From JAOBAU01 sp034667465 (GTDB lineage Bacteria; Acidobacteriota; Thermoanaerobaculia; Gp7-AA8), in contig JAXDJV010000002.1 in the NCBI GenBank assembly GCA_034667465.1, positions 682,001 through 746,000 of the forward strand: DNA of 64,000 bases, read 5' to 3'. Below the pieces are notes generated by a model. That model was not told where the DNA came from. It did no database searches and saw only the letters and a list, made by a program, of their open reading frames with translations. Positions within the stretch are counted from its first letter, which is position 1, and every line of letters starts with the position of its first letter. Shown one piece after another: positions 1 through 10,287 of the stretch. The translations under genes were made by a program, and so were the position numbers.

Positions 1-525
1 GTCGAAGCGATCTCGTCGCTCGACTTCGACGGCGTCGCCATCGGAGGCGTCTCGGTCGGCGAGCCGAAAGAAGAGATGCTGAAGGTCATGCGCCACACGG
101 CGCCGCTGCTGCCCGTCGATCGCCCGCGCTATCTGATGGGAGTCGGAACGCCGGAGGATCTGCTCGACGGCGTCGAGGCCGGCATCGACATGTTCGACTG
201 CGTGATGCCGACGCGGAACGCGCGCAACGGCTCGATCTTCACCAGCATCGGCAAGGTCGCGATCAAGAATGCGAAGTACGCCGCGGATGAACGTCCGCTC
301 GATCCGAACTGCTCGTGCGTGACGTGCGCAACCGTCTCCCGCGCCTACCTGCGGCACCTGTTTCAGACCGGTGAAATCGCCGCGTCCGTTTACAACACGA
401 TCCACAACGTCGCGTTCTACCTTGACTTGATGCGGTCCATTCGGCAATCTATTGCGTCCAATTCATTCGGGGCTTTCCGCGAAACCTTCCTGTCGCGGAT
501 GCGAGGCGGCGAAGCGGACAAGTAG
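1..525 (+). CDS. tgt: Queuine tRNA-ribosyltransferase, C-terminal part
   Basis: The gene is cut by the window edge: the frame is open from base 1 and stops at 523-525, leaving the last 174 residues of a family of roughly 370-400. Tgt exchanges guanine 34 of GUN-anticodon tRNAs for a queuosine precursor in the cytoplasm. Visible hallmarks are the substrate-loop motif GGVSVGEPKEE (residues 15-25 of the fragment), MFDCVMPTRNARNG with the nucleophilic Asp of the FDCV segment, and a zinc site CSCVTC followed about 20 residues later by a His. The conserved Ala of the usual GGLAVGE loop is Val here. It lies directly upstream of yajC-secD-secF, a gene order conserved in many bacteria, so it probably starts this operon. 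Confidence 0.95.
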   Translation, partial: VEAISSLDFDGVAIGGVSVGEPKEEMLKVMRHTAPLLPVDRPRYLMGVGTPEDLLDGVEAGIDMFDCVMPTRNARNGSIFTSIGKVAIKNAKYAADERPLDPNCSCVTCATVSRAYLRHLFQTGEIAASVYNTIHNVAFYLDLMRSIRQSIASNSFGAFRETFLSRMRGGEADK

Positions 526-561
526 CGGCGTCCGCGGCCCCGAAGAACCAGCGAGAGGCAA

Positions 562-867
562 ATGACTGCGATTGCTCTGCTTCAAAGTGCCGGTTCGACG
601 GCCATCTTCAACATCGTCGCTTTCGGCGGCGTGTTCCTCGTTTTTTACTTCCTCGTCATTCAGCCCGCCGGAAAGCAGCGGAAGAAGACTCAGGAAATGC
701 TGAACTCGCTGAAGAAAGGTGATCGAGTCATCACCTCCGGCGGGATTTACGGGACGATTCAGGGTGTTGAGCCGGAACTCGTCCATCTCAAGATTGCCGA
801 GAATGTAAAGGTGAAGGTCTCGCGTTCTGCCGTCACCGCTGTGATTACCGGCGAGGCGGCGGAGTAG
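562..867 (+). CDS. yajC: Preprotein translocase subunit YajC
   Basis: A 101-residue protein with one hydrophobic segment at about residues 14-35 (FNIVAFGGVFLVFYFLVIQP) followed by the conserved RPxxK-like segment QPAGKQRKKTQEML and a small basic cytoplasmic domain with KKGDRVITSGGIYG, the signature of YajC. YajC binds SecDF in the inner membrane and assists Sec-dependent export. The ATG is preceded by GAGAGGC, an adequate Shine-Dalgarno sequence. It lies 36 bases after tgt and 28 bases before secD, as in the usual tgt-yajC-secD-secF order. Length is normal for the family. Confidence 0.95.
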   Translation: MTAIALLQSAGSTAIFNIVAFGGVFLVFYFLVIQPAGKQRKKTQEMLNSLKKGDRVITSGGIYGTIQGVEPELVHLKIAENVKVKVSRSAVTAVITGEAAE

Positions 868-895
868 TTCGGCCTCGCCCGCTCCTGGAGGATTT

Positions 896-2455
896 GTGAA
901 CAGAAGTCTCGTTTGGAAAGTCGTGCTGATCCTCGGCGTGCTGATCGCATTCACCGTCGCGATCATCCCGACCAAAAGCAACCCCGAGCCGATCCGGCGC
1001 GGCCTCGACCTCAAGGGCGGCACTCACCTCGTCATGCGTGTAAACGTCGGCGATGCGGTCCGTCTCGAGACCGATCAGTCGATGGAGACGCTCAAGAATC
1101 AGGCGAAGAAGCAGGGCTTCGCGATGCCGGCCACGCGCCGCATCGATGACGCGACGTTCGTCGCCGCCATCGCCGGTTCCACCGCCGATTACGAAAAGAT
1201 CGCCAAAGACTATCTCGGCCAGTTCGACATGACGAAGACGGCCGACGGTCTGCAGTTCAAAATGAAGCCGCTCGCCGTCACGAACATCGAGCGCGATACG
1301 GTCACGCACGCCGTCGAGACGATCGACAATCGCGTCAACGCGCTCGGCGTCACGGAGCCGTTCATCGCGCCGGAAAGCGGCAACCGCATCGTCATCCAAC
1401 TTCCCGGCGTCGACGATCCGGCCCGCGTCAAAGACATCATCAAGACGACGGCGCTGCTGCAGTTCCGCATCGTCGAAGGCAATCCCGGCTCCGATGAAGC
1501 GAGCGTTCGCGCGTCGATCCCGGCTCCGATGCAGTCCGACATCGACGTTCTTCCCGGCACGCGCTCGAACGAGTTCGGTCAGACCGCCGGCACGCAGTTC
1601 TACGCGGTTCACAAGACGGTTCCGGTCACCGGCCGCGACCTCAAGAACGCGCGCGTGCAGAAGGGCCGCATGGGCGAGCCGGTCATCGGTTTCTCGATGA
1701 CTCCCGAAGGCGCGCACAAGTTCGGCGACCTCACCGCCAACAACATCAACAAGCCGCTGGCGATCGTGCTCGACAACAAGGTCGTCTCGGCGCCGCGCAT
1801 CAACTCACGCATCGACGATCAGGGCGTGATCGAAGGCCGCTTCTCGAATGAAGAAGCGGCCGACCTCTCGCTCGTGCTGCGCAGCGGTTCGCTCCCGGCG
1901 TCGCTGACGACGCTCGAAGAGCGCACCGTCGGCCCGTCGCTCGGCCGCGACTCGATCCGCCAGGGCGTCACCGCCTCGCTGATCGGCTTCGTGTTCCTCA
2001 TCGCGGCCGTGCTGCTCTATTACCGCGGCGCCGGCATCAACGCCGTGCTCGCGCTGCTGCTCAACCTCGTCATCCTCCTCGGCATGATGGCGATCTTCAA
2101 AGCGACGCTGACGCTGCCCGGCATCGCCGGCATCATCCTGACGCTCGGCATGGCCGTCGACTCGAACGTGCTCGTCTTCGAGCGCATCCGCGAAGAACTG
2201 CGCGAAGGGAAGACCGTTCGCGGCGCCATCGAACAGGGCTTCGCGCGCGCTTTCGGCACGATCATCGACACGCACATGACGACGATCATCTCGGCCCTCT
2301 TCCTCTTCCAGTTCGGAACGGGCCCGATCAAAGGATTCGCCGTCACGCTGCTGATCGGCCTGTTCGCGTCGGTCTTCACCGCGTTCTTCGTATCGCGCGT
2401 GATCTTCGACATCGTCTACAAACCGCAGGATCGCCCGCAGACGATCAGCATCTGA
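896..2455 (+). CDS. secD: Protein translocase subunit SecD
   Basis: A 519-residue inner-membrane RND-type subunit that uses the proton gradient to pull exported proteins across the membrane together with SecF. An N-terminal transmembrane helix (about residues 7-25) is followed by GLDLKGGTHLVM, a periplasmic P1 region (about 40-340) and five helices in the C-terminal third. These include GMAVDSNVLVFERIREE near residue 420 with its conserved Asp and Glu/Arg pair. The start is GTG at 896 with CTGGAG about six bases upstream, and no in-frame ATG precedes it. It is separated from secF by only 16 bases, so the two are co-transcribed. Confidence 0.96.
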   Translation: MNRSLVWKVVLILGVLIAFTVAIIPTKSNPEPIRRGLDLKGGTHLVMRVNVGDAVRLETDQSMETLKNQAKKQGFAMPATRRIDDATFVAAIAGSTADYEKIAKDYLGQFDMTKTADGLQFKMKPLAVTNIERDTVTHAVETIDNRVNALGVTEPFIAPESGNRIVIQLPGVDDPARVKDIIKTTALLQFRIVEGNPGSDEASVRASIPAPMQSDIDVLPGTRSNEFGQTAGTQFYAVHKTVPVTGRDLKNARVQKGRMGEPVIGFSMTPEGAHKFGDLTANNINKPLAIVLDNKVVSAPRINSRIDDQGVIEGRFSNEEAADLSLVLRSGSLPASLTTLEERTVGPSLGRDSIRQGVTASLIGFVFLIAAVLLYYRGAGINAVLALLLNLVILLGMMAIFKATLTLPGIAGIILTLGMAVDSNVLVFERIREELREGKTVRGAIEQGFARAFGTIIDTHMTTIISALFLFQFGTGPIKGFAVTLLIGLFASVFTAFFVSRVIFDIVYKPQDRPQTISI

Positions 2456-2471
2456 GGCGCGAGGAGAGACC

Positions 2472-3683
2472 ATGCAGATTTTCGCTAACAGCAATTACAA
2501 CTTCGTCAAGGCGCGCTTTTTCGCCGTCGCCTTTTCGATTCTCTGGATCCTCGTCGGCTTCGGTCTTTATGCGAAGAACGGGATCAACTGGGGCATCGAC
2601 TTCGCCGGTGGCGCCAGCATCGTTCTGAAGTTCAAGGAAGCCGTTCCAATGGATCGCCTGCGCGCGCAGCTCGCCGACGCGTCGATTCAGCAGTACGGCA
2701 AGGCCGAAGACAACAGCACTCTCATTCGCCTTCCGCAGTTGCAGGCTGAGGGCGATTACGCCGGACAGGCGGTCGCCAAGCTCAACGCCGCGCTGAATCC
2801 GGAAGCAGCGACGAAGCTCGATCTCAACTTCCAGGGACGCGAGCGGATCGCCGAGTTGCTGTTGCAGACCGATCCCGAGAACAAAGGCTCGAACGAAACC
2901 GCGAAGGCGTTCTATGAGACGGTCGCGCAGAACATCATCAGCCATCGTTCCGAGCTCGGTCTCTTTAAGAATATGAGCCAGGTGGCCGCTTCGCCCGGCG
3001 TGACGTCGAACATCGCCCGCGTGCTCAACGAGAAAGCGTTCCTCGGCGCATTCAACGTCCTCAATCAGGAAACGGTCGGCCCGCAGGTCGGCAAAGAGCT
3101 CCAGCAGAAAGCAATCTGGGCCGTCGTCTTCTCGACGCTGGCGATGGGTCTCTATCTCTGGATCCGCTTCGACATCATGTTCGGCTTCGCCGCGATCGTC
3201 TGCATCGTGCACGACATCCTGGTCGCGCTCGCGTTCCTGCCGATGATCGGCGCGGAGTTCTCGCTCAACATCGTCGCCGCGTTGCTGCTCGTCGTCGGTT
3301 ATTCGATCAACGACACGGTCGTCACCTATGACCGCGTTCGCGAGAACCGCCGAAAGATGAAGACGAAGATGACGTTCGAGGATCAGCTGAACCTTGCCAT
3401 GAACCAGACGCTGTCGCGGACGATCCTGACTTCGGGCTCGGTCGTCCTCGTGCTCATCTCGCTCATCATCTTCGGCGGCAAAGTCATTCACGACTTCGCG
3501 TGGGTGCTCCTCATCGGCGTCATCGCCGGTACGTATTCGACGGTGACGATCGTTCCCGCCGTTGCAATCGCGTGGAACAACCTCACCGGCCGCAAGCACG
3601 ACATCGCCGGCCCGGCCGCACGCAGCCGCGTCGAATCGCCGCGCGATGAAACGCCGGCCACGCGCAAGCGTCGCGCCGTCTGA
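2472..3683 (+). CDS. secF: Protein translocase subunit SecF
   Basis: A 403-residue partner of SecD. It has an N-terminal helix (about residues 15-35), the GIDFAGGASIVLKF segment equivalent to the SecD GGxxL motif, a periplasmic domain and five C-terminal helices, with GYSINDTVVTYDRVRENRR near residue 280 as the family signature. The start ATG has GAGGAGAG just upstream. The periplasmic domain is somewhat longer than in Escherichia coli SecF. The last 30 residues are a basic, low-complexity cytoplasmic tail. A strong hairpin terminator follows 27 bases after the stop, closing the operon. Confidence 0.96.
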   Translation: MQIFANSNYNFVKARFFAVAFSILWILVGFGLYAKNGINWGIDFAGGASIVLKFKEAVPMDRLRAQLADASIQQYGKAEDNSTLIRLPQLQAEGDYAGQAVAKLNAALNPEAATKLDLNFQGRERIAELLLQTDPENKGSNETAKAFYETVAQNIISHRSELGLFKNMSQVAASPGVTSNIARVLNEKAFLGAFNVLNQETVGPQVGKELQQKAIWAVVFSTLAMGLYLWIRFDIMFGFAAIVCIVHDILVALAFLPMIGAEFSLNIVAALLLVVGYSINDTVVTYDRVRENRRKMKTKMTFEDQLNLAMNQTLSRTILTSGSVVLVLISLIIFGGKVIHDFAWVLLIGVIAGTYSTVTIVPAVAIAWNNLTGRKHDIAGPAARSRVESPRDETPATRKRRAV

Positions 3684-3710
3684 CGCATAAGAGTCAATTG
3701 ACGGGAAAAG

Positions 3711-3736
3711 CGCCGCCGGAAACGGCGGCGTTTTTA
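3711..3736 (+). terminator. Rho-independent terminator after secF
   Basis: A perfect 8-bp stem (CGCCGCCG at 3711-3718, CGGCGGCG at 3723-3730) with a GAAA tetraloop is followed by TTTTTA. This is the best intrinsic terminator in the window and ends the tgt-yajC-secD-secF transcript. Confidence 0.9.
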
Positions 3737-3744
3737 TTGCTCAG

Positions 3745-3777
3745 GGTAGGGAAAATTACGTCTGCGTCACTCCCTAT
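3745..3777 (+). promoter_or_regulatory. Three-copy promoter-like motif, copy A
   Basis: GGTAGGGAAA at 3745-3754, ten bases, then CGTCACTCC at 3765-3773 and CTAT ending at 3777. It lies 19 bases before the ATG at 3797. The same two blocks occur upstream of the genes at 7750 and 51354 on the other strand, with nearly the same spacing. The geometry resembles a -35/-10 pair of an alternative sigma factor or a bipartite operator; which of the two is not decidable from sequence. Confidence 0.6.
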
Positions 3778-3796
3778 GTACGGAGGAACGTAACGG

Positions 3797-4510
3797 ATGA
3801 ATAAATCAGTCGCTTTTACGTTACTGATGATTTCGACCCTGCCGTTGATTGCCGCGGATGCCGTACCGGCGCGACCGAAACCGGCGTGGGAGTGGACGCT
3901 TGAAGAGCGAGTCGCGAAGCGTTACGACCCTGCGTCGCTCCGGGATCGCATGACCCGCGAAGCGACCGAGCCATTCGGCATCATGTCGGTTCCTCAGGGA
4001 ACCATCGCCAATCCGTCTCCGACTGCAACGCGCTATCCCTCGATCATCATCGGTGCGCGTGATCCCGAGCTGTTCATGCCGTGGGAGCTCTTTGACGACG
4101 TCGTGCGGAATGCCTATGGCGATGATTCCGCGGAACGCGTGGAGATCCGCGCACAGATTGAACAAAGAGCGAAGGAGGCGAACTTCTCGCTGCCCGGTGG
4201 CTTCTGGGAGGAGCTCGGCCGCACAGCGAAACCGTGGATTGATTTCGGCGATCGAGTCGAGCGCGCAGGCCGGCGCCTGCGAGTTGCGAATCCGATTGAG
4301 ACTCGCGAGCTGCGACGTGAAATTGACAAGGCCGCTGACGAGGCCTGCACGATCCGGTTCAATGCGTTCAATGCCGTACGTGAACATTTCGGGGCCGATT
4401 GGATCGCGCAGTTTCTCTACCAGGTTGTCGCTCCCGACGTGCGGCTTATCAGGGCTGGCGGCGCCGATGACCCGGTTCAGATGCTTTCATTCGAAGGAGG
4501 TTGCCGTTGA
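3797..4510 (+). CDS. Secreted protein of unknown function
   Basis: A 237-residue protein with a clear Sec signal peptide: MNKSV, a hydrophobic stretch to about residue 18, then a likely cleavage after ...PLIAADA. The mature part is charged, with WEWTLEERVAKRYDP near residue 32 and two cysteines (near 183 and 236). I do not recognise a family. CGGAGG lies about ten bases before the ATG. Copy A of the three-copy promoter motif is directly upstream and a terminator for secF separates it from the Sec operon. Its stop overlaps the TTG start of the calcium-binding protein gene, so the two are translationally coupled and probably act together at the cell surface or outside. Confidence 0.8.
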   Translation: MNKSVAFTLLMISTLPLIAADAVPARPKPAWEWTLEERVAKRYDPASLRDRMTREATEPFGIMSVPQGTIANPSPTATRYPSIIIGARDPELFMPWELFDDVVRNAYGDDSAERVEIRAQIEQRAKEANFSLPGGFWEELGRTAKPWIDFGDRVERAGRRLRVANPIETRELRREIDKAADEACTIRFNAFNAVREHFGADWIAQFLYQVVAPDVRLIRAGGADDPVQMLSFEGGCR

Positions 4511-5488
4511 AAGCGCTTGCCATAACCCTGCTCGCCGTTTCCGTCGCCGCCTCTGCTGCCGCGCAGATATTACCCTTCCACCGTGCCCGGGAGTGTGGGA
4601 TGGCCACAATCGCGTAACGCTCGGACGCGCAATCAATGGGAACCTGCTTTCGAACGGAACCGTTAAATATCTCGACGTCTCAACAGGCCAGCCCTCGACG
4701 ACCGCGGCGCTGAACGCCGATCACTACATTCATCCTGACGGTGCGATGTACAACGCGCTCGCGTCCACGGAGGTCAACGTGGTGCCTCCAGCGCAATACG
4801 CAGGAACTGTGTCCATGACCCCGTATACCGGATGCTTTCGTGCTCGGATTGACGCGGAGGTCTACGTTGCCGGCTGTCATTCCGCGCAGGGATGGGGAAG
4901 CGGCCTGACCTGCGTCGATAAGACCGCCGAGATCAGTTTGTACTGTCCATTGGTCCTCGATCTCAATGGCGATGGCATCCACACCACGAGCCTCGCCATT
5001 TCGCCGGTTTCTTTCTGGGACCGCGATTTCGACGGCATCGCTGATCCGAGCGGATGGACCGATCCCGACACGGAGGAAGCATTTCTCTGGATCGATGGCG
5101 ATGATGATCGTGCGGTTGGTCCCGGTGAGCTTTTCGGGAGCGCCATGTTCAAACGAGCGGTGGTTTCTTCGCCAATGGCTTTCAGGCGCTCGAACAGTAC
5201 GACACGCCGGATCTCGGCGGAAATGGCGATCGCGAAATCACGGCTGCCGACGCCGTCTGGCCGCAATTGCGGCTGTGGATCGATCGCAATCATGACGGAC
5301 GCTCGCATCCAAACGAGATTTCGCGGCTCGAAGCGCATCAGATCGTCTCGCTGAAACTCGATCGCGTCCACGATCACAGTCTGGATGCGAACGGCAACGG
5401 CGTCATGCTGGTCGGCTCGTATGTGAGGAGACACGGCGGCGTTCTCGAAGAGCGCGCCATGGACGACATTTCGTTCGCGCGTCCGTAG
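4507..5488 (+). pseudogene. Calcium-binding surface protein gene with two frameshifts
   Basis: Three frames together encode one recognisable protein of about 326 residues. Frame one (TTG at 4507, strong AAGGAGG at 4494-4500) gives a signal peptide ending ASAAAQ near 4566. Frame two (about 4566-5150) gives DITLPPCPGVWDGHN..., PLVLDLNGDGIHTT and WIDGDDDRAVGPGELFG. Frame three (about 5150-5488) gives GGFFANGFQALEQYD and LRLWIDRNHDGRSHPNEIS. The Asp-rich loops and the order LDLNGDG, GELFG, ANGFxALxxYD, LWxDxNxDG are those of calcium-binding modules in RTX and VCBS-type adhesins. Each shift is repaired by adding one base (a G near 4566, an A in the AAA at 5151-5153). This may therefore be sequencing error rather than true decay. 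Confidence 0.75.
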
Positions 5489-5501
5489 TTCCCGTCCGCG
5501 T

Positions 5502-5507
5502 TATACT
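5502..5507 (+). promoter_or_regulatory. -10 element TATACT upstream of 5518 gene
   Basis: TATACT ends ten bases before the ATG at 5518 and there is no Shine-Dalgarno sequence, so transcription probably begins at or very near the start codon. Confidence 0.45.
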
Positions 5508-5517
5508 CGACGCTCCC

Positions 5518-6087
5518 ATGAAAAAACTGTTGGCGGTGCTCATCGCAGTGGGCGCGATTCTGTTCGTCCGGAAGCATTACTACGGCCATCAGGAGCCGGC
5601 GGAGCCGACGAAAGCAGAACAGACGGCGGAAGCGATCGGTCGCGTTGCACGCAAGCAGATCGACTCCGGCGGCGATACGAAATCAGCGGTCGCATCGCTG
5701 CTCGGTTCGCTCACGAAAGGGCGCGTCACCGACGCTTCGCCGGAACAGAAGGCGAAGGAACGGGTCGAAGCGTTCATGGGCTACTGGCAGAAGGGCGGCG
5801 TCTCGCTCAACGACGCGGAACAGGCCGCGGCGTGTATGTGGGCGCGCGGCGTCGTCTTCATCACCGACAAGGACGACATTCAGGATGCCGTGAACGGCTT
5901 CGACCGCTGGCGCCGCGAGCGCGATCTCTATCACGCGTTCGATTCGTATGCGATCGGACCGCCGCAACGTCGCAGCGATGCGGGACGCGGCGACTACACC
6001 GCGTTCGACGTCGTCATCGACGGCACGAAGTACGAGATCGGCGTCCCCGACAGTTCCAACCCGATGTTCTGGGCGGGCGCGTCGTAA
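5518..6087 (+). CDS. Membrane-anchored protein of unknown function
   Basis: A 189-residue protein with one N-terminal hydrophobic segment (residues 3-17, LLAVLIAVGAILFV) that is most likely a signal anchor. After it come a charged linker rich in Glu, Lys and Ala and a soluble domain from about residue 75 (MGYWQKGGVSLNDAEQAAACMWARGV) to YEIGVPDSSNPMFW near the end. I do not recognise a family. The domain would be periplasmic if the helix is an anchor of the usual N-in type. It follows the frameshifted calcium-binding gene by 29 bases but has its own -10 hexamer, so it need not be in that operon. Confidence 0.75.
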   Translation: MKKLLAVLIAVGAILFVRKHYYGHQEPAEPTKAEQTAEAIGRVARKQIDSGGDTKSAVASLLGSLTKGRVTDASPEQKAKERVEAFMGYWQKGGVSLNDAEQAAACMWARGVVFITDKDDIQDAVNGFDRWRRERDLYHAFDSYAIGPPQRRSDAGRGDYTAFDVVIDGTKYEIGVPDSSNPMFWAGAS

Positions 6088-6091
6088 GCGA

Positions 6092-6757
6092 TCACGCTTT
6101 CGGTACGAGCCTGACTTCCGCGTAGTCGATCGTCCGCGTCGTCGTGTCGCCGCCGCGCAGCTTCAGCTCCTGGCGAATGCGCCGGATCACGAACCGACGC
6201 TTCTCGATCGACAGTGTCTGCGCGGTGCCGCCGGCGGTAACTCCGCGCACGCGAAAGCACGGCTCGCCGTGGACGTCTTCATCCTCGAGCAGCGACTCCG
6301 CGTGCATCGATGCGATGCCGTTCCCGCCGACGAGCAGCGGCACGACCGCGTCCGACGCTCCTGCCGTTACGGGACGGAGCGCGCGTGCTGCGTCCGCGAT
6401 CGTTGCAGGTCGCGCTTCCGGAGCATCGAATCCGATGAGTGCCACGGATGACGAAGGAGACGCCGCCAGGCCGAAGCGAGCTCCCGCGCGTCCGTGGAAC
6501 ATGAATGTTGCCGATGAAGGATGGCGTCGGAACGTAGTCCGGAACTCGTTCGTGCGGCGTCCGGAAAGCGACTGCACGAGACTCCAGCCGAGCGGTTCCT
6601 GCAGCGTGACGGTGCCGCGATCGCGATAGACCTCCGCCGTCGCGTAGGTCTTCGATGTGCGGTTGAGCAGATCGGACGGCGAGACATCAGCGCGTGGCGC
6701 GGATGAGCCGCCGCAGCGCGCGATGACCGCGACGGCAAGCGTCGCGGTCACGAGCAT
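6092..6757 (-). CDS. Exported protein resembling DUF2092/LolA-like sensors
   Basis: A 221-residue protein starting at ATG 6757, twelve bases after the stop of the preceding gene; an upstream TTG at 6784 is less likely. The N-terminus MLVTATLAVAVIARCGG looks like a lipoprotein signal, but Arg before the Cys is atypical for the lipobox. The following LLNRTSKTYATAEVYRDRGTV resembles the start of outer-membrane lipoprotein-sorting (LolA-like) and DUF2092 proteins. This is a weak family assignment from pattern only. It is the last gene of a three-gene minus-strand operon of exported proteins led by promoter motif copy B. Confidence 0.65.
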   Translation of the reverse strand: MLVTATLAVAVIARCGGSSAPRADVSPSDLLNRTSKTYATAEVYRDRGTVTLQEPLGWSLVQSLSGRRTNEFRTTFRRHPSSATFMFHGRAGARFGLAASPSSSVALIGFDAPEARPATIADAARALRPVTAGASDAVVPLLVGGNGIASMHAESLLEDEDVHGEPCFRVRGVTAGGTAQTLSIEKRRFVIRRIRQELKLRGGDTTTRTIDYAEVRLVPKA

Positions 6758-6768
6758 CCGTTGAGGTC

Positions 6769-7464
6769 TCAATGTGAAGAGCAAGGGTAGCCGAACGCCG
6801 CGTCGAACGCGCAGTCGGTGTCCTTTTCAACCGCCTCGACACCGAGCCGCCGATTGCAGCTCAGATCTTCGGCGACGACGGAGATCAGATAATCGCAGGC
6901 ATACATCACTGCCGGTGACCCGGCGGAAAGCACACCGCCGCCCATCGATCGAATCGCGCCGAGCAGTTTGCCGTCGACGTGAGTACGCAGTGAAATCCGC
7001 TTTGACGCGGCGTCATTCAGGTGCCACGAATCGACAAGCTCTGTGTCGCTGTAGGCATTCGTCTCGATCGTCATCGGCACGCGAAACGATTCGCGCGGAA
7101 GCGTCGTGATTTCTTTTCGCGCCGCGGCGATCGTCGAGGAGCGATAGGGAAGAGTGAAGGAGCCGCGCAGAAAAAGATTGCGACCGAGATCCTTCACTTC
7201 GATAAGAGTCCGCTTTTCGGCGTAGTTCTCGGAGAAAGTGAAGATGTAACGACGACCCTGCGCATCGGACAGCAGTGTAATGAAGCCGTCCTGATGGTCG
7301 CCGCGCGTGTACATCAGTTCCGTCATCTGCGCGGTGGTCCGTCCGTTGACGGTGACGTCGTAATGCTGCCGCGCGATAAGACGCATCGGCTGCGCGGCGA
7401 TCGGCAAAGCGAAGAGGACGGCAAAGAGAGAGAACCCGAGGAATCGATTGTTGATTGTCTTCAT
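6769..7464 (-). CDS. Secreted protein of unknown function
   Basis: The start is ATG 7464, with GAGGAC about eight bases upstream; the longer open frame to 7542 has no support. The product has 231 residues with a signal peptide (MKTINNRFLGFSLFAVLFA, cleavage near PIAAQ). The mature part is rich in beta-type sequence (RLIARQHYDVTVNGRTTAQM, YTRGDHQDGFITLL) and ends with a Cys-containing segment (CDYLISVVAEDLSCNRRLG). No family was recognised. It lies between the Cys-rich mini-protein gene (7-base gap) and the LolA-like gene (11-base gap), so the three are one operon. Confidence 0.75.
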   Translation of the reverse strand: MKTINNRFLGFSLFAVLFALPIAAQPMRLIARQHYDVTVNGRTTAQMTELMYTRGDHQDGFITLLSDAQGRRYIFTFSENYAEKRTLIEVKDLGRNLFLRGSFTLPYRSSTIAAARKEITTLPRESFRVPMTIETNAYSDTELVDSWHLNDAASKRISLRTHVDGKLLGAIRSMGGGVLSAGSPAVMYACDYLISVVAEDLSCNRRLGVEAVEKDTDCAFDAAFGYPCSSH

Positions 7465-7471
7465 AGTGTCC

Positions 7472-7750
7472 TCAGTGGATCTGGCAGTCGATGTAGCAGG
7501 TGTCGGTACACTGGCGGTATTCATTCGCTGCCTGAATCTCACAGTAGTTGCCCCAGCCGACCCAGCTCAGGATGTCGCACATATCGCGGTTGCGACTGAG
7601 GTTGTCGCGGCAGGCGCGATAGCACGCCTTCCAGCCGGCGCATCCCTGCGTAATCGACTCCTCGTAGATCGGTTCTTCCTGAGCACTGCTGCTCCCCGCG
7701 AGCAGCATACAGAGCAGAAACGTGGCGGCGACCGCACTTCGAAACTTCAT
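7472..7750 (-). CDS. Secreted mini-protein with eight cysteines
   Basis: A 92-residue protein from ATG 7750, with GGAGGT seven bases upstream. The signal peptide (MKFRSAVAATFLLCMLLAG) is predicted to be cut near SSSAQ. The mature part of about 68 residues contains eight cysteines in the pattern C-x4-C-x3-C, then C, C, C-x3-C-x3-C, an even number that would allow four disulfides outside the cytoplasm. The first and last groups are spaced like helix-borne CxxxC pairs (CYRAC, CTDTC, CYIDC). No family was recognised. It is first in a three-gene operon and sits 47 bases downstream of promoter motif copy B. Confidence 0.75.
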   Translation of the reverse strand: MKFRSAVAATFLLCMLLAGSSSAQEEPIYEESITQGCAGWKACYRACRDNLSRNRDMCDILSWVGWGNYCEIQAANEYRQCTDTCYIDCQIH

Positions 7751-7796
7751 CCTGCAGACCTCCACACCAAAGTCGCGCAGGGACGGGCGCGCTAAA

Positions 7797-7829
7797 GTAG
7801 GAGTGACATAACGAGCCTGTTTCCCTACC
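7797..7829 (-). promoter_or_regulatory. Three-copy promoter-like motif, copy B
   Basis: Read on the minus strand: GGTAGGGAAA at 7829-7820, eleven bases, TGTCACTCC at 7808-7800, then TAC. It matches copies A (3745-3777) and C (51378-51410) and precedes the secreted trio 7750-6092. Confidence 0.6.
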
Positions 7830-7900
7830 GGTCGCCAAAAATCTTTCAGGCACACGGGCACTATACCGCACACGATGGGAACTCATGGGACCCGCTGCGG

Positions 7901-7906
7901 TAGACT
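7901..7906 (+). promoter_or_regulatory. -10 element TAGACT of maeB
   Basis: TAGACT ends nine bases before the maeB ATG at 7916; no Shine-Dalgarno sequence is visible, consistent with leaderless mRNA. Confidence 0.5.
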
Positions 7907-7915
7907 TCGCGCCCT

Positions 7916-10198
<2,283 letters not shown>

Positions 10199-10200
10199 TT

Positions 10201-10287
10201 GTCATCCCGAGCGTTCAGCGAGGGATCTGTGCGGGTGGGCGCGCCACTGTGCACCACCGCCCGGATCCCTCGCTACGCTCCGGATAT
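10201..10287. repeat. HPERSEGSG-type palindrome, degraded copy
   Basis: A diverged copy of the GTCATCCCGAGCGTAGCGAG...CGGATCCCTCGCTACGCT...GATGAC palindrome, between convergent maeB and the response regulator. Its right end encodes the last residues and the stop of the response regulator. Confidence 0.8.

Noticed and set aside
845..1717. Long open frame antisense to secD, and many similar antisense frames across the window
   Set aside because: High GC makes stop codons rare in antisense frames. These overlap genes with clear families, show Arg/Asp-rich low-complexity translations and have no start signals.
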